Shown in pieces: positions 11,599-21,274 of a stretch of DNA of 64,000 bases. The notes below the pieces were generated by a model. That model had not been told where the DNA came from. It searched no databases and saw nothing but the letters and a program-made list of their open reading frames with translations. Both the position numbers and the translations under genes were made by a program. This DNA comes from Gaeumannomyces sp. JS-464 (lineage: Eukaryota > Ascomycota > Sordariomycetes > Magnaporthales > Magnaporthaceae). The stretch spans positions 3,720,001-3,784,000 of the forward strand of contig NGZR01000004.1 of NCBI GenBank assembly GCA_002197995.1, written 5' to 3'. How positions within the stretch are numbered: position 1 is the first letter of the stretch; each line of letters begins with the position of its first letter.

Positions 11599-12683
11599 AT
11601 GCCAGGCACTGGATTAACCGCCTTTGGACTGCGAGCTCCCACGCCCGTCGCGGATATACAGCATCCACGTCCCGGCCAAACCGGCCCAGCAGTATGTTTG
11701 GCGCCCTGTGGTAAGGATCGCATTATGTGTTTTTCTACAGATCTGGACACCTCTGCATCCTAATGCTAAGGACAGACTGACAAAAACCACTGGCGAATAT
11801 CTAGAAAATGCATTCCGAGAGGCCGAACGAATAGGAAAGGCCCCTGAGCTTTGTGTCAAGTCGAGCGCGTACATGGGCCATCTCCAAGCCTGTCTCGTGT
11901 GCCTCAACAACAGACTCAACTCCACCACCAACAGTGTCAGGGGCTATCTAGCAGACGAATTCGCCCCGTACCTTGCCTACTGCCCAGAGACAAACTTCCT
12001 GGTCACAACCATATCTTCCATGGCCACCGGCGGCAAGCCTACCAGCGTCTTGGCCCTCGCTACCGATCTGGCTGGTCCTCTTGCCCCCAGCCTGCCCACC
12101 ACACCGGTTGGTCTCAACACCACGCATAATGCTACCACCAGTAAAAATGGCACCGGAAGCAGCAGACCTTACCCTGTCCCGACCACGACGAATAGGCCGG
12201 CACAGGAACAGTCATTGACGGAACAGGATCCGAGCTCGGGCTCAAAAGACCGTAAGATAGCCCAGACGGTTGCCCAGCAATGCCCGAGGTTTCCCCGCTA
12301 GCCTGCACGTCCATGTACCCGCACGAGATCTGACAGTGTCCCCAATCTTCTTTTTCTTTTTTAGGGGGCCGAGTAACGAATCCCTGTTTGCCCTCGTGCT
12401 GAGCATGCCCTTTGGCGCCGGCGCAATCATCGCCCTCATGACCGGCGCCGTCGTGTTTTGCCAACGGTGGAGGAAGCGGAGAAAGAACGAGCCGGCCCGC
12501 AACGACCTCGAGGACAAGCCGCAGCTGCATTCGGACCACCTGCCCAGGGTGGACGTCCAGGAGATGGAAGCCTGTCAGCCGCCCGGCGAGCTCGCGGGGA
12601 TCCAGCCTCCCCGGCTGGCGGAGCTGCCGGCGAAGGAGCCCGCGGCGAGCGAGATGCCTGCCAGCGACGACAGGCAGAGATGA
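11599..12683 (+). CDS. Second single-pass membrane protein (5' end uncertain)
   Basis: Best model: 11599..11691, 11741..12251, 12365..12683. Intron 1 (GTATGT donor, 49 nt) is in phase. Intron 2 has a good GTAAGA donor at 12252 and a T-rich acceptor ending at 12364, but it fits only if the G run at 12364-12368 lacks one base. A weaker GTTTCC donor at 12289 fits as read. The ectodomain has a helical Cys pattern (LCVKSS...LQACLVCLNN...FAPYLAYC) seen in fungal surface proteins. Next come a Ser/Thr-rich linker, a transmembrane helix (near 12400-12455, ALVLSMPFGAGAIIALMTG), a basic stop-transfer (RWRKRRK) and an acidic tail. That tail resembles the preceding gene's (LHSDHLPRVDVQEMEA against HSSHLLGAVDGNTPEMEA). 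I see no signal peptide, so an upstream exon may be missing. Confidence 0.5.
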
Positions 12684-13318
12684 CCACGCCCCTCGTCGGC
12701 GGCACAGTACATAATATTAAGGACCAGATAGAGGGGCCCGAACCTTGTTTCTTTGCCCCAATCCCCCGTACTCCTTTCGTTGGGCCCTTGACAGCCATCC
12801 ATTGACGAGAGCACGCCAACTTTAACGACACAGGAAGAGCAGTGGTGGCTCATAGCCCTACGAAAGCTCCGGGCATGGAAGAGCAGGAGAATCCTCCATA
12901 ACAGCCGTACGGTGAACAAAACAATGTGCTAGTCCTAGAGGCTCCAGTTGTTTTGTTGAAACGATGGATGGCAGTGGAAGAAACACTCTCCTTGCAAGCC
13001 ACCTACCCACCGAGGGACAGGCCCGTCTTGACAGAGGTTGGGGCTCTAGGCTTCTCAAGTACTAGAGCCCTCGTTGGAATGCTGCTTGCAGCCTTGCGCC
13101 TAGCTTCCATGAGCACCACGTAGTTGATACAATCACTGCCAGTTAAAATCATACTTCTGAGTTCACGCATTAAATGTGGAAAATGAGGAAGGTTTTTTTC
13201 CCTATTGCCTTTGTATTTTTTGTGAAAGCCATGGGCGCCATACAAGGAGAGAATAAATGTCGTCCGGACTTGGCCAAAACAGAAATACAAAATGCAGAGA
13301 GCCTCGGAAACTATACAT
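12684..13318. other. Convergent 3' region, no gene recognised
   Basis: This lies between the convergent membrane-protein and NLR genes. It probably contains both 3' UTRs. No RNA gene or ORF of note. Confidence 0.6.
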
Positions 13319-16300
13319 CTAGAGGAGTCTGCGCCTTTTCCGTAGAAAACCCTCCTTCAACTCCGCCAAATCCAAGTCGTAACCAGTCTTGGCTGCCTTG
13401 TCCCGCAACAGTTGTGCCATCTCTCCATAATTCCAAGACACGGCAATGTCGAGAGCGCTGGGGTATGGGCGCCCGTTGCCACGCGCATTCACATCGGCCC
13501 CCGCGTCCAGCAACATGCACGCCACCTCGAGGTGACCGCGCTCAAGAGCGATATGGAGAGGATAGCTGGCTTGCCCATTGTCGTTTGAATTCACGTTGAC
13601 CCCCATGCTTAGAAGTCGTCTTGCAAAATCTACGTCGCCCACATCTAATGCGGCCCCAAGAAGGCCCGGTAGCCCAAAACCTGCCTCCATATCTGCCCCC
13701 TTGTCCAGGAGCAGCTGCTTGATGTCACCACGGCCTCCTCTTACTGCTGCCTGGAGCGCAGTGCCGTGCGGCGGGCCACACGCGTTGATATCGGCTCCCT
13801 TGTCGAGTAGCAGTCGCACCAGATCCTGGTAGCCGACCCAGGATGCAGCAATAAGGGCGGTTCCATATTCGCCGGCCTGTAAATTTACATTGGCCCTCCT
13901 GTCGGTAGCAATCGCGCCAGGTCCCGGTGGCCGCTTTTGGATGCAGCGATGAGGGCGGTTCCATATTCGCCGGCCTGTGCATTAATGTCGGCTCCCTTGT
14001 CGAGTAGCAGTTCCGCCAGGTCCTGGTGGCCGCATGTGCATGCAGCGATGAGGGCGCTTCCATGTTCGCCAACCCGTCGATTAATATCGGCTCCCCCGTC
14101 CAGGAGCAGTTGCACCACGTCCTGGTGGCCGCCATTGGATGCAGCAATAAGGGCGCTTCCATGTCTGTCGTCCCGTCGATTGATATCGGCCCCCGCGCCG
14201 AGCAACCTTTTCACAACGCCCATATGGCCGTGGGCGCATGCGGTAGCAAAAGCAGTGCCCATTTCGCTTGCTGTTAGGTTGATATCGGCTCCCGCTTCCA
14301 GCAATCGTCGTATGACATCCAGGTGGCCGTTTTCCGATGCCACGCCAAGAGCAGTGCGCTCGACTTTAGCTCCGCCGTTTAATAGGAGCTCGACGACGTC
14401 GTAATGGCCTCCTTGCGATGCAGCAGTAAGAGGGGTGTGTCCATAGCCTGCAGCATTAATATCGGCACCCGCAGACAGCAACTTTTGCACAACGCCCATA
14501 TAGCCGCGGGCGCATGCGGTAGTAAGAGCGGTACCCATTTCGCTTGCTGTTAGGTCGATTTTGGCTCCCGCTTCCAGCAATCGTCGTATGACATCCAGGT
14601 GGCCGTTTTCCGATGCCACGCCAAGAGCAGTGCGCCCGTTTAGACTCCGTGCATCGATTTTAGCTCCGTAGTTCAACAGGAGCTCGACGATGTCGTGATA
14701 GCCTCCTCGCGATGCAGCAGTAAGAGGGGTGTGTTCACAGCCCGCGGCATTAACATCGGCACCCGCAGACAGCAACGTTCGCACAATTTCCAGACGACCG
14801 TCGCAGCAAGCAACCACAAGAGCAGTCTGGCCCTTTCTTTCGCTTTTAGTATCGATGTCGGCCCCCATGTTTAGGAGTAATTGCACGAATCCGAGTTGGC
14901 CAACCTCTGAGGCTGAATGGAGAAGAGTTTGATCGCGCCAACTATACATAGCATTGCAAACGAAACCGTCTGCTTCGCCGTAGGTTTGCACATTACGTGA
15001 GTGCTTGAGGCGCAACGTCGTGGGGGCCGCCTCACTCTGAGCGAGCGTGCTTGGCAGAAGACGCCGGACAACTTTATCAAATCCCCACTCGTCGGCTAGA
15101 TTCAGCAGAGGCCTGCGATCCGGGTCCATCGAATGGGGATGGTTCGGGGGCGCGCGGAAAAAAACGAGCATTAGCTCAACGATATCTTCCGAGTCGTCCT
15201 CCGCCATGGCGACTGCAGCATGGTGCATCCAGTATTGCCAGGCGTACCGATTAAAGGAGCCACGCCTAAGGTCACCTCCAGATCGAATGAAAAGCTGGAG
15301 TTGAATCAAGCAAGTCCATGTGATTGGCCTGCTCGCCGCCGCGCTGCTGAAACCTGCTCGCTCAAGGAGGTATTCTTTGACAGAGAAGTGGGCGAGACTC
15401 AGTTCTTTAGTAGAGTCATCCACGCGAACCAGTCCGGGGCAGTGCTTGAGAAGACCGGCTTGGTTGAATGGCCTTCGTCCAGGGTCGAAATCTCGAGCTC
15501 GAGGGGGTCGACCCGTGTGGCTATGACATCCATGGCTTGACCGACGGTCAACGGTTCTTCAGCATGAACAAGAAACTGAAGTAGTCGGATCGCATCTCCC
15601 ATGATCTTGGTCGGAATCTTCGCCATCATGCGATCATAAGTTTCCTTGAGGTCTCCGGCTTTGGGTAGATTTCGGAGAGCCTCCTCAATAGCTTGCGGGC
15701 TGATACACTCGGCAAGCTCTTCTAGTTGGCATTCCGCCCATCTGAACCTGAACGAAGTGTTAAATATGACGCAAATCGGTAGTGTGGGTTCAATGAGCAA
15801 ACCTTACATGCCGTCTGCCCTGTCTCCGACCTTTCTGGTGATTAGGTCGACGAGATGATCAGGGAGGTTCTTGTCGACAAACTCGGACCAGTTTTTGATC
15901 TTTGCCGTAATGTAAGAGCGGATGTCTGCGTTGACTCCTCCTTTGTCCAATGGTATGCAGTTCTCTTTCCCGATCACAAGGGGCATTTTCTGCTCGAATT
16001 CGGGTTCGGGTCGGCTGGTGAAAATCAGCCGGACGTGCTGCAGCTCTGTTCGGTCCCTCATGTCTTTGATCCATTTCATAATATCTCCTTTCTTGGTAAT
16101 CGACTCATCCAGGGCGTCTACGACGATAAAGACCTCCTTTTGGTCGGCGAGCATCCTGCAGAAGCTGCCCTGCAGGTGCTCCTCCGTCGGCTGATCCCCA
16201 GACACTGGTACCGCGCCAGCAGAGTCGCCATTGGAAGTGAGCTGCCATTGGTACGTCTGGAAGACTAGCGAGCGCAGCATAGCATCCAAAGTCTGTTTTT

Positions 16301-17809
16301 CGGGGTCGCGGAAGTCGAAGAAGAACTTGAGGATAAGACGACCATCGACGGCGGTGTCCATGAGGTAACCAAGAACCGCGGCGCAAAGAACCGTTTTGCC
16401 GCAGCCCGCGAGCGCATGCAGCCATAATTGTGGACGGGAGCCGGAGCAGCACTCCTGGAAGGCCAAATCCTCCAGAAGCCATGTGCAGGTACCGGGGTGG
16501 CGAAGCCTATCCGCGAGGTTGGCGTTTGTGGACGCATCTGCAGGGCGAAGCCACTCTTTCATTTCTGTGATTCGAGCCTTGAGGACGCGATCTTCGAGCT
16601 TTGTCTGAACCGAGAGCGAGACTTGGTGCAGACTATCGACCTTTTGTTCTGTTCGCTCGCACGATGACATCATCGTTGTTAGCGTAAGAAAGGACGGAAG
16701 AATGGTAAAAGCAGAAAGGATCTAAAGGGAAATGGAGCAAATATTTGAATCGAATCTGACAGGATGAAATAATACTACACACCCAGCGACGACATCACGT
16801 CCTTGATGGTTTTCTCTTCAGTAACGCGGTCGGGTGTGATGTGTTGCAAAAGATCCTTTGCATAAGCTGCCGCCATCATAGCCGCATAGCCTTGCCACTC
16901 GTCATTTTTGTGCGAATCCGAATAATCGCAAATGCCCCGAATCACCAGGCAGGGGAAAGTATTCATTAGACCGGCCGCCTCCATTTCGAAGCAGAGGACA
17001 CCCTTCTTAGCCAAGCCGTCCCGAACACAAGCATCTTTCATGACCTGGTTCGCGCTCGCAATCAGGCCATAATGTATTACGGGGTCGTCCTCTTCCTCGT
17101 CCCGTTCGCGCCGTGGAACTAGGTTGCTCGGGTCGTCACCGCAAATTTCTTTGCAAGGTTTCTCCGATGCATCGTGGTTCGGCTGCTCTGGATTCGGGTG
17201 TACATGGTGCGAGCGGTACAGCCTGTCGCTGTCTTTGGGCGGACGAGAGTACTTTTGGCGCAGGCGGGGGTTGTCCTTCAATATCTGATCCAGCTGGGCC
17301 TTGAACTGGTGACCGTCTGGTGCGTGCTTTACTTGCAGGTCATTGACAGCAGTCAAAAGCGTCGCTGGCGGCTGGTTCAGTGACCCCGTAAGTTGGAACT
17401 CCTTGGCCTGGATCGTTCTACCGAAGTCATACTGGAGCACACCGCCATTGCCATCGCCCGGGCTGCTGACAACAACGTCGCCGAGGCGTATATCGTGCTT
17501 CGGGAGTCTCGGTGCACCCCCTCCGATGCCAACCATAAGCCCGAGGCGAACGTTGGGGAAGCTATTGATCATATGGGTGGCTACGACGGCCGCTGACGCT
17601 GTGCCTATATTTCCCATGGGCAGGCAGGCCATGACAACATTGTGCGGCCCGATACTGCCTAGGGTATAGCTGTTGGTATCGCTCGGATGGCGGGATGTCG
17701 GTTTGTCATGCTTCTTATCCAGGAATCGGGAGGCAGCGACCAGCTCGGTTTGGAGGGCAGCAATCCATCCGATTGTATACTGAGTGTTCGGAATGGAATC
17801 CGACATCAT
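13319..17809 (-). CDS. NLR: PNP_UDP - NACHT - ankyrin repeats (3 exons, two -1 frameshifts)
   Basis: Model: complement(13319..15747, 15808..16648, 16783..17809). Exon 1 is a nucleoside-phosphorylase-like effector domain (TIGWIAALQTEL start, MVGIGGGAP, CFEMEAAGLMN, RGICDYSDSHKN). Intron 1 (16649-16782, GTGTGT donor, GCTAAC branch) joins it in phase to a coiled-coil linker and a NACHT domain with Walker A (AGCGKT, about 16395) and Walker B (VVDALDES, about 16115). Intron 2 is 15748-15807. At least ten ankyrin repeats follow. Frameshifts lie at a G5 run (15503-15507) and at about 13901-13908; both behave as single missing bases. With them counted the total is 4,299 nt, exactly 1,433 codons. Fungal PNP-NACHT-ANK proteins are STAND receptors involved in non-self recognition and programmed cell death. 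The start is the first of two adjacent ATGs that open the PNP fold. It may be a pseudogene if the shifts are real. Confidence 0.85.
14290..14840 (-). repeat. Homogenised ankyrin-repeat block with 276-bp periodicity
   Basis: About 65 nt encoding the NGHLDVIRRLLEAGA ankyrin unit is nearly identical at about 14291-14355 and 14567-14632. The flanking TPLTAAS and TASEMGTA units are duplicated in the same order. The offset is 276 bp (92 residues), so a block of nearly three ankyrin repeats was duplicated, with a small deletion in one copy (RSLNG missing). Confidence 0.8.
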
Positions 17810-19325
17810 GGAAGGAGTATCGAGGTGGGTTTGGAGGAGCAAAGATGCAAGTAGATAGTAGAAGGAACGGCAATAGCAGAGAGGCAGATGAATGCCAGGA
17901 AATCGAGTGGAAGAAGCAGACGGCGTGGAAAAGAAAGCAGCGCGCGGAAGACAGGGGTGAGTTACCAAGACGACAGAGCTAACGGTTCGATGGTAGGAAA
18001 AACCAGAGCAGCAGTGTTCGTCAACTTGGGCGGTTGATCTGATATCAAAAGGGTAGTGATGGTATTTGAACATAGATGGTTCTGCGTGGTATCGCGCAGA
18101 GTGGATGAAGACAAAGGCGGAACAAGGGGGGAAACCCGGCCATCGAGAGGGGGAAGTGCCCTGAATCCCCTCTCTGCCTCCCCTCCTTCCCTAGGGAGGC
18201 CGTCGGTTCTTGGAGGGTGGCTTGCAGACAGGCAGCCGCTTGCGGCAGGTTTAACCATCTATGGTTCATGATTGGTACAGCCGGGAGTTGGGTGGGTAGG
18301 AATATCACAAAAGCAAGCTGTTGGGCGCTACCTGGCGCCTGTGGATATTGCACAAAGCCTTACCGGCTGACACAAATGGGGAAAACGGGGCGGGGCGGGC
18401 AAGAGACTGCCTTGTCCAGGTTAGGGGCGCGTGACAGCTTGGGAGGGGGATGCAAACCTCGTTCCAACGGGATATCAGGAGCAACGAGCGGGTGTTTTCA
18501 CTCCGGAAACAGTTCGATAGAGACATCGTGGTGGAAGTGGTGCCCAGGCACCCAGGGCTCCGGGATGTCGGAAATTATTGTTCCAAGGCCCCCCCCCCCC
18601 CCCCCCCCCCCCCCGATTGCTGAAGCTCGCAGGGATGGCTTGGGGGATCATGTGGCCCATTCGTTAGGTAAGGTAGCTTGAAGACTGGACGCGGCCGACA
18701 AGTTTCTCGTGCTGGAGGACAGCGATGAGGGCTGATTGCGTTTGTTTTGTCATCGCAGGAGACGAGGGGTTTTCGAGATCAAAGATTCCATAGTGATGAT
18801 TATTGTGATTATTACGGTCTTCCATTGAACAGGCAATCCTTCCTCTCAGATTTGGAATCACTCAAGGCTGCATTGAGTACCTGCGTAAGCGGGGCGAGGC
18901 CGTCTCAAAAATGTAGCGGGGTCCAGATCGGCGAATTTCATGTTGGCTTGTCCCCGAAGCCGGCCGGCGAACCCACCCCGCGCTGACAAACCGCCATCCG
19001 CCATCCGCCATCCGATTTGATTCCCGCAAAACCTGGACGAGTCGACCGACCTTTGCTTGGCCTTGAGGCGAGCAGCGTATGCATAAATAGGTACCACTTA
19101 AACGGCGAACTTTGTTTGAGCAGCCAGGGCGACGGGCAAGGCAAAACAAACAACACAACCTCCACGAAGCAAACCGCCAAGCTGTTCTCCTCGACCTTCA
19201 GACGCACCCTTCGGTCGAGCGGCCCCGGTTTCTCCGCCGCCATCGCCGCCGCCGGGCTCAACAAGCAGCAAGCCGCCCGTCCGAGCGAGATCCAGTCCAC
19301 CATTGGCGCCGCCGCGAAACGAACC
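17810..19325. other. Intergenic promoter region with poly(C) tract
   Basis: This lies between the divergent NLR and thioredoxin reductase genes. It contains a 26-nt poly(C) run at 18589-18614. ORFs here are products of the homopolymer or low complexity. The last ~145 nt (19182-19325) are open in frame with the thioredoxin reductase ATG and are described separately. Confidence 0.6.
19182..19325 (+). promoter_or_regulatory. In-frame 5' extension resembling a mitochondrial presequence (non-AUG start)
   Basis: The frame upstream of the thioredoxin reductase ATG stays open back to 19017 with no ATG. From the CTG at 19182 (A at -3) it reads 48 codons rich in Arg, Ser and Ala and nearly free of acidic residues, beginning LFSSTFRRTLRSSGPGFSAA. 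That is typical of a cleavable mitochondrial targeting peptide. Translation from this near-cognate codon would give a mitochondrial isoform of the cytosolic enzyme. This is inference from composition and frame only. Confidence 0.4.
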
Positions 19326-20505
19326 ATGCACAGCAAAGTAGTCAGTACGTCATAGCTTACTCATAGTAGCAGCTTCCAAAGCCTCCCCCCGCGCGCGAGA
19401 TGTCGTTGTGTGATTCCAAGACCAAGAGCTTGAACTAACCACTTCCTACCTCCCACGACAGTCATCGGCTCCGGGCCCGCCGCCCACACGGCCGCCATCT
19501 ACCTGGCACGAGCGAACCTGAAGCGTGAGCTGCGACCCCACCGAGAGACGTGACGCACACGATGCTGACGAAGACCACTCCAACAAAAACACAGCCGTCA
19601 TGTACGAGGGCTTCATGGCCAACGGCACCGCGGCAGGCGGCCAGCTGACGACGACGACCGACGTCGAGAACTTCCCCGGCTTCCCGGACGGCATCTCGGG
19701 CCAGGGGCTCATGGACGCCATGCGCGCGCAGTCGGCCCGGTTCGAGACCACCATCATCTCCGAGACGGTCGCCAAGCTGGACCTGTCGTCGCGGCCCTTC
19801 AGGTTCTCGACCGAGTGGTCGCCGGACGAGGTGCACACGGCCGACGCCGTCGTCATCGCCACGGGCGCGTCGGCCCGCCGCCTCGGCCTGCCGGGCGAGG
19901 ACAAGTACTGGCAGAACGGCATCTCGGCCTGCGCCGTCTGCGACGGCGCCGTTCCCATCTTCCGCGACAAGCCGCTCGTCGTCATCGGCGGCGGCGACTC
20001 GGCCGCCGAGGAGGCCATGTTCCTGACCAAGTACGGCAGCCACGTCACGGTCCTGGTGCGCCGCGACAAGCTGCGCGCCAGCAGCATCATGGCCAAGCGC
20101 CTGCTGGCCCACCCCAAGGTCACGGTGCGCTTCAACACGACGGGCGTCGAGGTGAAAGGCGGCGAGGGCGCAAAGGGCCTCATGACGCACATTGTCGTCA
20201 AGGACGTCGTCACGGGCGCGCTCGAGACGCTCGAGGCCAACGGGCTCTTCTACGCCATCGGCCACGACCCGGCCACGCAGCTCGTCAAGGGCCAGCTCGA
20301 GGTGGACGAGGACGGCTACATCAAGACGACCCCCGGAACCCCGATTACGAGCGTCGAGGGCGTCTTCGCCGCCGGTGACGTCCAGGACAAGAGGTACAGG
20401 CAGGCCATCACGAGCGCCGGCTCGGGCTGCATGGCCGCCATGGAGGCCGAGAAGTTCCTGTCGGAGCTGGAGGAGGCCGAGGCCGCGGCCAAGCCCAGCA
20501 TTTGA
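19326..20505 (+). CDS. Thioredoxin reductase (NADPH, FAD)
   Basis: join(19326..19344, 19462..19524, 19595..20505), 993 nt, 330 aa. Both introns keep phase (donors GTACGT and GTGAGC). N-terminal FAD-binding [33 protein letters not shown]; redox-active CAVC ([10 protein letters not shown], about residue 145); NADPH-binding [11 protein letters not shown]-terminal FAD motif [27 protein letters not shown]. The length is that of low-molecular-weight fungal thioredoxin reductases (Neurospora cys-9 type). It reduces thioredoxin with NADPH, feeding ribonucleotide reductase, sulfate assimilation and peroxide defence. The start MHSKVV matches the usual fungal cytosolic start, but an in-frame non-AUG extension upstream could add a mitochondrial form. 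The gene is intact. Confidence 0.96.
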
Positions 20506-20920
20506 AGTTTCCGCGAGCGCTTCGGTTCATCTCCCGGACTATTCGTGTGGCGTCTTGGCCAATATTTGTTGCATGGACAGACACTGCTTAGAGGCGTCGG
20601 GTTTTTTTCATTTATAGAGAATGTGTATAGAAAAATTAGACTGAAGCGATTTTGGCGGCTATTTCTGGGAATAAACAAGAACAAAAAGAGAACAACCTCA
20701 ACACCAGGAGACAACCAAGGGCATCAATCGCTGCGATGTGATTTTGTGTGAAAGGGGAGGCAACAAATCGAAAACTAGCCAAAAAGTTGCAACCTGGCCA
20801 TGGATAATGGATTAGAATACCTGTAAAAAGGCGAGAGTGAACAAAGGGCTAGAGTAAAAACACAGGCAAAAATAATCGTCTTGTTCCGGAGCTTGAACCG
20901 GATTGCTGAGACCTTATAAT
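20506..20920. other. Thioredoxin reductase 3' region
   Basis: A/T-rich 3' flank running up to the tRNA gene. No coding sequence is supported. Confidence 0.6.
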
Positions 20921-20993
20921 GCTCACTACCAGGGTCGAACTGGCGACCTTCGCATTATTAGTACGACGCTCTAACCAACTGAGCTAAGCGAGC
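20921..20993 (-). tRNA. tRNA-Ile (anticodon AAU)
   Basis: A full 73-nt cloverleaf on the minus strand. The acceptor stem GCTCGCT pairs with AGTGAGC (one G-T pair). The D arm is GCTC/GAGC, the anticodon stem TCGTA/TGCGA with loop CTAATAA (anticodon AAT), and the T arm GCCAG/CTGGT with TTCGACC. There is no intron. It sits between the convergent thioredoxin reductase and Vps53 3' ends. Confidence 0.95.
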
Positions 20994-21274
20994 TGATTCG
21001 CTTTGAGTTGATGTCGGATGCAGCCTGGCGGGTCCATCTGTGGGAGGAAGCGCGCACAGGGTTTGGATGAGTGGAGGCTCCCGTCCCATCTCCAGCCGAT
21101 CCTTGGAGTCAATGGTCGTGATGCCGTAGGCTTCGGCGTACATAGCTAAAAATCCAACCACGAGATAACTCTCCTCCCGGACCTTCACTCTATATGTAAG
21201 CGTCTCTGTTGATACGCTGCGCTCATAACGAACTCGAAAAAAAAACAAATCCCTTAAATGCCCCTGAAGCCATT

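Noticed and set aside
16673..16782. Separate genes for the PNP domain and the NACHT-ankyrin part
   Set aside because: An in-phase intron with donor, branch and acceptor joins them, and domain order matches known fungal NLRs.
18217..18681. 154-aa ORF with a Pro run
   Set aside because: The Pro run is the poly(C) tract; the rest lacks coding character.
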